Below are positions 50,900-64,000 of a stretch of 64,000 nt of DNA, in pieces. The stretch spans positions 19,038,980 to 19,102,979 of the forward strand of contig NC_136010.1 of NCBI RefSeq assembly GCF_048128805.1, read 5' to 3'. Below the pieces are notes generated by a model. The model worked only from the letters and a program-made list of their open reading frames with translations. It searched no databases and had not been told where the DNA came from. Each line of letters begins with the position of its first letter. Positions within the stretch are counted from its first letter, which is position 1. Position numbers and translations under genes: made by a program. The stretch is from Centroberyx gerrardi. Lineage: Eukaryota > Chordata > Actinopteri > Beryciformes > Berycidae.

Positions 50900-53500
50900 G
50901 TGTTCGGTTTTACTTATTCTCATCGCATCATATAAAGAGTGTGAAATTGGCCTGTGTGTGTGTACAAGGGTAACGTGATAAGACTGCTGAAGCTCAGAGA
51001 GCCTCACACACCATATGGCCTCTGACGGTCTGAAACCAATTATTGTGTGACCTGGGTCTTAAGGATTGCAGGATGAATATTTAATGCTCCAGATGCTGTT
51101 TTTGATTACATGGCGATTGCCTTTGTACACCATTAGATTTTTGGAGCTTATTGCAGTGTGACTATAGTGAGACTTTGTGCCCACTAGATGGCGACGCTAC
51201 AGAAGTGATGACTAAAAGCTGGAGCACAGACAAGGAATTAAAAAGTAATTTCCCACAACTCAACAGCCAACAGAATTGCCATCGCCAGCTGCACAACCGC
51301 AATATACCCACCATAATAGTATAAACCATGGAAGCATAGGATAGAATATTTCCAACATTGCTCAGTTTTAGGCCTACATTATATTGTAAAAGCTAGTTGA
51401 GCAGACATTTATCTAGCTCCACAAGGTTTGCACATCTGCTTTAGTGCTCCTGGGCTGAAAATTCAGCCTCAATGCTGACAGTGTCCAAATATTTACAATA
51501 AGATTCTTTCATAAAGTAACAGAGCTCCACACGTGTCCTACTTTGACTCTGTGGAATAGGGAGTGGCTTAGCTTGTGACATGGCAGGAAACTTCTTAACG
51601 CGGGCAATTACTACCGCCCTCCTTTTTCCCCATTTTTCTGTCTGTCTACTCTCTCTCCTCTTACAGCTACAGAGAGCTTCTTGGCTCTCTAAAAAGCAGG
51701 TTTTGGAAGTGAACCAGGCACCAAGTTTAGACATAGAGGAAACTGTTACCCCGTTACTTCTGTCTAGACTGAAGACATCCCTCTGTCTGTGACTGTTGGT
51801 AGAGAGGTGAGTACAAGAGGAAGGCCTTAGCACACTGTGGCTGCTCCACCATGTACGACACCATTTCCCATTCATATATGGGGAAAGTTACAAAAGAATA
51901 ATGTTATCCTTATTTCCACAGTGAAAACATTTAAATCCAACAGGATTCTGTTTTAACCATTCAGCTGAGGATATATTTATGTTCTTATTCCCAGCTTGTC
52001 CCTTTGGTTACATGTTGGCAGAATGCTAAGTGCAGAGGTGGCATTTTGAATGGCTCACTGAAACTGGAGTGCTACTTGGCTTCAATCATTGGCATGGCTA
52101 TTACATCCCAAAATAAAAGTAAATGTTTGATGCATGATTTCATTGAGACAAAATGTCTCCTCACGTCTGCAAATGTTTTATAAGTTATATAATGTTATCA
52201 CTGTTCTGCTCCTTGCTGGCTTTTACCAAAGCACTTCCTTGACTGAATACGTGTCACTGAGGTCACTGACATGATTCAAGGTAACCATTCTGTTCTCATT
52301 ATTTAGATTCGGCAGACTGTCCATGAGTGTTATCCAGATGTTTCACATGCAAGGAAATTTAACATAACACTCCAGGATTTCTGAACTCTTGAAATGTGAT
52401 GATTTTACTTTTTATTTTCATCATGATGCCCAGCTTTATAACAACTGACACAACTTGAGAACTACTTTTAGAGTAATGGAAATTGTTGCTTCTCATTTTG
52501 TGCTATGACTAGATGAGATCATTTTACAACAGAAAGGCTAACTTTCTAGAGAAGAATGTCCTGTTGAGATAAAGAAAATGTGGGTGTTACTTGGGTGTGC
52601 AGAGTTAAGCTGAACTTTATCAACTAACATCTTAGTCCTGACGAGCCAGCAGCAGCTTGGGCATTTGTTTTAATTAATTGCTGTATTTAGAATGTATTGT
52701 GTGCTGCACAATATCTCCTTATATACAGCTTATAGAATGTGAACACTATCAGTCTTCATGTGGTGTATCATTGTGTGAGCTGATACAAACCCTCAGTTTT
52801 CTTGTGTATCTGAGACACTGGAACTGTGCAGGCAGAGCTCTAGGATCTTGCTGTAGTGACATAATACAGTAACTTGTAATTTGCATGACTTGTTCATTGC
52901 TCCTCTTGCATGTCAGTGTGGGCCTAACTGTTTCTCTGTGTTCAAGCACACGATAACTGTTAGCACGCACAAAGTTTAGTCTTAAGCAGAATCACATGCA
53001 GGCAACCTTAAAAAAGCACTTATCTCCTAAGCTAATTAACATCACTGTGACTTCCAGCAGGATGTAAACTGTCAATGAGTATCCGCCCATGCTGTAACAA
53101 AGCCCACCTCAGATGACACCCAGTTCGCCCCTCCCCTCTACTTGCATGAGTTTGTAATGACATGGTAATGGTCATGGTATTCTCCCCCATTAGCATTAGA
53201 AGCACACCTGATCCGATGTGTTCCTGGGATTAAATGTAGGCTTAAACTACAATCACTCTATAAACTACAAGCAATTTCTTTCTTTTCTTGTGCCTCTGAG
53301 ATTTGACACCTTTTGAGTGTAGATACCAGTTGAGTGGATCCCACCAGTCTCTTTGCAACTGCGACTGTGTAATTGCACACTACCTGTAACTGGTTTAACA
53401 AAGGGTTAAGTATGGGTGTTCCCATTTCCCGCTCTCACTCCCACCCAGACACTAAGCTCTCTCTCACTCTCTCCTCCCTTCACTACCAAGGAGCTTTGGA
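50900..53500. other. Intergenic stretch between apex2 and slc38a5
   Basis: No supportable gene. It holds a CTCF-like site at 51,181-51,195. A 144-codon frame starting with ATG on the minus strand (51,441-51,875) resembles no family I know, has no splice or promoter support and is probably chance. Confidence 0.55.
51181..51195 (+). promoter_or_regulatory. CTCF-like motif
   Basis: CCACTAGATGGCGAC matches the CTCF core CCASYAGRKGGCRS at 13 of 14 positions. It stands between the apex2 end and slc38a5. Motif-level evidence only. Confidence 0.35.
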
Positions 53501-53525
53501 GAGACCAAACTCCTCAGCAGAAGGC

Positions 53526-53642
53526 TATATATAAACATTGGAAGAGCCGAAAAATTGAGTGAACTTCCTTGAGGATTTATTCTGTCAATATACAAGAATT
53601 CCCACGGTGAAAAGGAAACTATCCTTGTTCTTGACTACCAGG
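53526..53642 (+). promoter_or_regulatory. slc38a5: slc38a5 TATA box and non-coding exon 1
   Basis: TATATATAAA at 53,526-53,535 is followed after about 25-30 bases by a non-coding exon that ends at a strong donor, CTACCAGG/GTAAGTTG, at 53,642. The next acceptor in the gene, CTTCCTGCTAG at 55,564, opens the exon carrying the start codon. The link between the two exons is inferred from splice strength and position; no transcript is at hand. Confidence 0.65.
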
Positions 53643-55564
53643 GTAAGTTGCTGAATATCCTGCAGTGAGAGTCCTTTAGGTGTTGAGGAAGGGAAGGGCT
53701 AACTGTCAATAGTGAGCTGGTCTTGCGTCAGACAAGAGCCATGTGGTACACTGCTGGATACTAAGGCCACAGTAATTTCTATTTGGTTTAACATAACTTG
53801 TGTGTTATGTGTGTTTTATTGAAAACAGGCGAGGGAACGCTTAGTGTTGTAAAATTGTATTTTTTTGGCAACTCAGGCCTTAAACATTTTATAAAGGAGG
53901 TGGGGGGAGCTTGCTGGGAAAATGTTTGTACATGTCGATATAGATACAAGAATACTTTTTTTTTAAAAGTGGTTTTGATCTCTAACAGTGTATGCTGAGA
54001 TCAGTAACATCGATCTAGTTTCTAGTAAATCAGGTTTGTCTAGTTTTTCCATTCTCCCATAAAAATTCAAAGCAGGACCCAATTGGAAAATAAGCCTTTT
54101 AAAATGAGACTGTAGTGATTAATCGCATGAAACTGTCTCTCTGTGGAAGTTAAAATGCAAAATATTCCTGACATGTACTCTATGCCTCTTTGGCTGTGTG
54201 TGTTGGCTGTGGGCCATGGGAATTTGGTTGGATATGTAGCTAAAGAAAGTTACTAACCAAGTTGACTGGAGGCCAGGATGCATGGGCCAGTCAAGCCAGT
54301 GTTTAGACTAATTAGTACCTTTTACACTGGAACCTATTGTTTGTCTCCACAGGCCAATGCTTTCAGCAACCAAGTAATATGCACCATCGTACTTCAATAG
54401 GCTTGTTCAAGGATTAGCGTAGGAATATAAAAATTCCTGTTTCGTGTGAAACTCCGAAGGAATGACACAATGTAGTGTGAGTGTGTCCTTAGGGGTCAGA
54501 TGTGAAAACCCTGAGGGCAGCCTGACCCAGAGAGGAGGCAAGGATCCCATGACCCAGTGGCAGTAGCAGACCTACGCTCATTCTCAGTGTCTCTCCATGC
54601 CAGCTTTGTGTTGCCTAGAGCAGATTAGATCAACATAAGTCCTCTGACAACATTTGTTATTTAAAGCGTTTCATGTCACATAAGCTTTAAATTGACTTAC
54701 ATCCCAAACTAGAGTTTCCCTTTATTCTGCCAGTGGATTTGTATTGTGTGGACCATCTTGGTTACCTAGAAGTTTTGTTATCCTCATCTCTAATGTCAGG
54801 GTTAGTACTATCAAATGATACAGTGTGAAAGGATAATTATATCGCTGAAAGAAAATGTGAGAAATCACATTCTTGTTAACCTCGCCAAGCAGGAAAACTG
54901 ATCGCAGTGTCTTTCTCTCAAGACTTTATAAATAGGTCTGTTCCGTTTTATGCACATATAATTTTCAGTTTGTTTTATATAAGTCCACTTCAGTGGTTCT
55001 TGTCAGAGTAGTGCCTTCCTTCTGTTCAATTACAGGTAATGTAGTGAGTTTGCAATGGAGAGGGGGATTCAAACAGTCTGTGTCATTCTAGGTCATAAAT
55101 CCATCTCATTAGAGTATCGAGCCAATACAGATATATTTTCCTGCAGCTTCTGGCAACACTGGTTCTGGCTAAACCTTTAAAATGTTGATGCATACTAAAG
55201 CCAGCATACTATTGGTTTTGTCCATGGAACAACGTGAGAGGTCAATGTGAGCAGCAATAGTCACCAGCAAAGAAAGTAAAGAGCTAGCATTCTTTCTGTT
55301 AATAATGGAAAGTTGGCAAGATCAGTGCAACAGTCCCATTGGAGTGTAACGTGTGGGGGAAAACAAAACAATCCCAGGTGACATCAACCCTCCATGCACG
55401 TATTATGGGCAAACTCTTAGTAGATTTTGGTTTGAGTCCATGAACAAATGTCAAGGTTGATATATGCTGATTGACCATAAACAAGTAACTGTTTTCACCA
55501 GACCGCTCCTCACATTGTTAAGGAAAGCACTGATTAAACACTTGTTTTCTCCACTTCCTGCTAG
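53643..55564 (+). other. slc38a5 intron 1
   Basis: Intronic sequence between the non-coding and first coding exon. No repeat or exon is recognised in it. Confidence 0.5.
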
Positions 55565-55643
55565 GTGAAAGTTTGAAGAAGGTTCTGTCAGTCAAGCAAA
55601 GTAGACCTTCAAAGTCTCCCACCTCACAGACCTAACAACCAGA

Positions 55644-61427
<5,784 letters not shown>

Positions 61428-62820
61428 CCGCTGCGACTGAACAGAGGAACTACGAACACAGAATGCCAATCAAAGCTCTCCCCGTCATTAAATTACCCCC
61501 GATCTGCCGAATACTCAACCAAAGCTAAACAAGAGTGTTTGGCCGCACGAGAGGAGGGATACATGATGAACCTTCGCCTACAAGAAAAGAAAGAGTTGTG
61601 ACATTTGGTGGGGCAGACAATAGGTCCTATATGGAGGAGAGAACACAGATGCACGAGAATAGCAATGTGTTCTGACTGAGAAAATCTATATTGTGGCTCG
61701 CATTAAGGATGTTGTTTGATGGCATTTGTAAAGATGTTGGAGAGGCAGCATGAAAAACATAGTGGCAGCATTAAGGATAAGAGGGAACAGCATGACTCAA
61801 ATGGAAATCCCATTTTTAGAGTAAAGATGGTACAGGGTATGTGTACAGTTTCATGGAATAGCTCAGTCACTGCCAAAGTCCTTCCTATCCACTTCCCTGC
61901 AATTTAAGTTTTTATGGAAAAGAAATTTGATATTGTGTTATATTGCATTTTTTCCCCTTCCTGGGAATTTGCTTTTTATCATAAACATTTTGCTCTGTTC
62001 ATTCATCATTGACTGTTTTACTACATATTAGTACAATCAAGTCCATTTGTGCAGTGTTGTCCAAATATTGCTAACTGTGATGACTCTGACCTCACTGATT
62101 CAGCTAAGTATAGTCAGAGAGGGTTTGTATCTGTGACATGGCACCACACTAACGTTTCCAGTCTATCAAACACAACTGATGACTTTTACATGGGAAAGAA
62201 TTTAGTGTGTTCAATATGTTATTTTATTCCTGTAACACTTAACATGAATATTGTGAAGGTGATCAGCTTCAGACTCCAGTCTGAGGCGACCTACCATCAA
62301 TACTATGATTTGACAGATACCGGTACAACTTGCGGTGTTTTGCTGCTACTCATGAAGGTCATTTAAACAGAGAATTACTGACTCAAGTAACACATGTGAG
62401 TCATCAGAAGTGGAAAGATGGTTCTTAACAGTCTTGAGGGGGTTTTGTATGTCTGAAAACAATCATATTTCAAACCAAAGAATATCATGTGTCACATCAA
62501 GAAATACACTTTCTACAGTTTTATGATATTTTATTATATTTTATGTACAGTGAAGGCTGTTACAAAATGAAATGGAGCATTAAAACCCAGTGTCAAAAAT
62601 GCTGTCCTTTATAGCAGTCCCAAAAACGTCACTATTGTGAATAACTGATCTATGGATCTTCTGTTAAAAAATGTCTGTTCTGTTTTTGTTTTGTTTTTTT
62701 GTTTTTTTTTTGGTCTTGAAATTTGACTTAAAAGATGTTTCGATTTTGTTATTCGTCCTGTATATTTTTAAATTAATTTGAATATTGTTATCTGTCAATA
62801 AAGTTCAATGTCTTTCATTT
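61428..62820 (+). other. slc38a5: slc38a5 3' untranslated region
   Basis: AATAAA at 62,797-62,802, followed by a T/G-rich stretch, is the first convincing poly(A) signal after the stop codon. No repeat is recognised. The implied 3' untranslated region is about 1.4 kb. Confidence 0.65.
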
Positions 62821-62829
62821 GTACATATG

Positions 62830-63218
62830 TTTTGAGATATTCTTCTTCTTCTTCATCTACATAAAAGGATAAGTGCACTAAAACCTCACAATTGTATGAC
62901 AATAAGCCGTAATCTGAATTTACACACAGGAGGAGAAAAACTGAGAAACAGAGCACTGCCTGTTCTGAAAATGGAAGTAACACATTCATTTGTTCTCGCT
63001 TGAGAGAAGGAAGAAAAGTGGGGGTAGAGAAGTGCGGTTGTCCGTTTCCTGCTCTGAGTTGTTATGTGCACATCACAGAAGAGAGAAGAGAAACTTCCTT
63101 GACACTCTTGAGCTCAGTATTCTGTCAGTGTTGAGAGGAGAGGAGAGGACGGGCACTTAAATGCCGTACGCAATCCTTTAAGACCAACTGGGAGATTTTG
63201 TTTTTTCATCAGAGGACC
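62830..63218 (+). promoter_or_regulatory. was: was promoter and 5' untranslated region
   Basis: Between the slc38a5 end and the was start codon lie several GGAA-type ETS cores (GTTTCCTG at about 63,045, AACTTCCTTG at about 63,091) and a short AGGAG run at 63,131-63,150. ETS factors such as PU.1 are typical of blood-cell genes, so the sites fit the known expression of WAS, but no site is shown to be used. No TATA box is clear. Confidence 0.4.
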
Positions 63219-63320
63219 ATGAGCCGTGGATCCAAAACTAAAACGGAGAGCAGCCACAGCTCTCTGCTGAGCCTGCAGGAGAATGAGAAGGTGGAGGAGC
63301 TGCTGGGCAGAAGGTGTGCT
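63219..63320 (+). CDS. was: Wiskott-Aldrich syndrome protein, exon 1 (partial gene)
   Basis: WASP relays Cdc42 signals to the Arp2/3 complex to nucleate actin in haematopoietic cells. Only the first coding exon is in the window: 34 codons beginning MSRGSKTK and ending LLGRRCA at the donor GCT/GTAAGT. The LLSLQENEKVEELLGRRC segment matches the start of the WH1 domain in WAS and WASL (LL...QEN/HEN...LGRK/RC), and the intron falls at the usual place just before the TLATAVxQLY-type continuation. Close linkage to slc38a5 fits human Xp11.23. WASL is the alternative. Teleosts may carry two copies (wasa, wasb); which one this is cannot be told. Confidence 0.8.
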
Positions 63321-64000
63321 GTAAGTCCTGACCTGGCCTGCTGTAGGAGTTATCCACTGTGTCTGTCCTGGCTGTTGTGTGCTTTCTAATATGAGGCTAT
63401 GTTGTAAAGTGACAGGTAGTACAGGTTATCCCAGTAGTTACATACTAGTCTTTACCATGTCAACCCTCGAGCCTCGTCTCTGTTGCCTTTGGCGGTGAAG
63501 CACCATGTCTAGAATTTTTATGAGCGAATGTGAGAGTTGAGCCGTTAAACCACAGGCTTTTATTAGCTTTCTGTGTGTTTTAGTAGGATATATTAGAAAC
63601 TCCAAAGGTAATTTGGCATATTTGTTCTTTAAGGCAGCTTCAAAGGGAGCTCCTGTATTTTGTTACAAATGCAGTTTAAAATAAGTTGCTGACATTAGGT
63701 CATCAAAAAGGAGGCAGCTGTAACAGGAAGTGGTGGCTGAACCATTGCTTCCTCTGCTGTCAGAATTAGAGGCTGTAGCTGGGTCTAGTCATACAGAGCA
63801 GAAGTTGCTCTCTTCAAGCTGTTGAGGTGAACTTAAGTGTTTGCCTTCAGTTGCAGCTGGCTGGCATTACAAAAGAACAACAATAGCTGGTGATGACCCA
63901 CACGTTTTAAAAAGTAAAACAGCCAAAGTGGCCTTTTAGAGCGACGCTGCACTGCAAGCTGTTATCTATATAAATGAAAGCATTTGAGGAAGTGAGCTGC
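63321..64000 (+). other. was: was intron 1 (start)
   Basis: The second exon is not reached before the window ends. ETS-like GGAA sites occur (CAGGAAGTGG near 63,724, GAGGAAGTG near 63,985). Nothing else is recognised. Confidence 0.55.

Noticed and set aside
51441-51875. A 144-codon minus-strand frame with an ATG start
   Set aside because: No recognised domain, no promoter or poly(A) support, and no splice structure; probably chance.

Overview
This window reads as nuclear DNA of a ray-finned (teleost-type) fish. The evidence is compact intron-rich vertebrate genes with GT/AG junctions, abundant CA/TG microsatellites, and hAT, Tc1, LINE and tRNA-SINE debris of the kinds common in fish genomes. 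The species cannot be named. No bacterial, viral, CRISPR or operon-like system is present.

Layout. Positions 1 to about 18,000 hold no protein-coding gene that I can support. This part carries microsatellites, a 24-G tract, an AGGAG pentamer array, one intact non-autonomous hAT element with a perfect 8-bp target duplication, an older decayed relative of it, a LINE 3' end, and a CpG/CRE/CCAAT-bearing, promoter-like block at about 17.0-17.56 kb. A 14-exon nt5dc2 gene (HAD-type 5'-nucleotidase domain protein, 612 aa) lies on the minus strand at 18,095-26,730. Upstream of it on the same strand is an 8-coding-exon Bicaudal-D family gene (1,162 aa, dynein/dynactin cargo adaptor) at 31,118-46,501, with a non-coding first exon near 47.6 kb. 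Its introns carry a CpG-rich hAT derivative with perfect 8-bp duplications, a decayed BED-zinc-finger transposase fossil and two tail-to-tail tRNA-derived SINEs.

Head-to-head with bicd is apex2 (48,138-50,716, plus strand, 6 exons, 585 aa), an AP endonuclease 2 with PCNA-binding box and GRF zinc finger. The two genes start about 0.4 kb apart and probably share a bidirectional promoter. Next on the plus strand is slc38a5 (coding 55,644-61,427, 15 coding exons, 476 aa), a glutamine/neutral amino acid transporter with a TATA promoter and non-coding first exon near 53.55 kb. A Tc1-like transposase remnant sits in its last intron. At the right edge is the first coding exon of a Wiskott-Aldrich syndrome protein gene (was, from 63,219), which continues out of the window.

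The genes do not form a functional pathway. Their value together is syntenic: APEX2, SLC38A5 and WAS all lie on human Xp11, whereas NT5DC2 lies on 3p21. All exon boundaries were placed by reading splice sites by eye, and reading phase is kept across every junction of the four complete genes. I found no previously undescribed biological system. The most checkable observations concern the transposon structures, the shared promoter, the long basic C-terminal tail of the BICD protein and the orphan promoter-like block.
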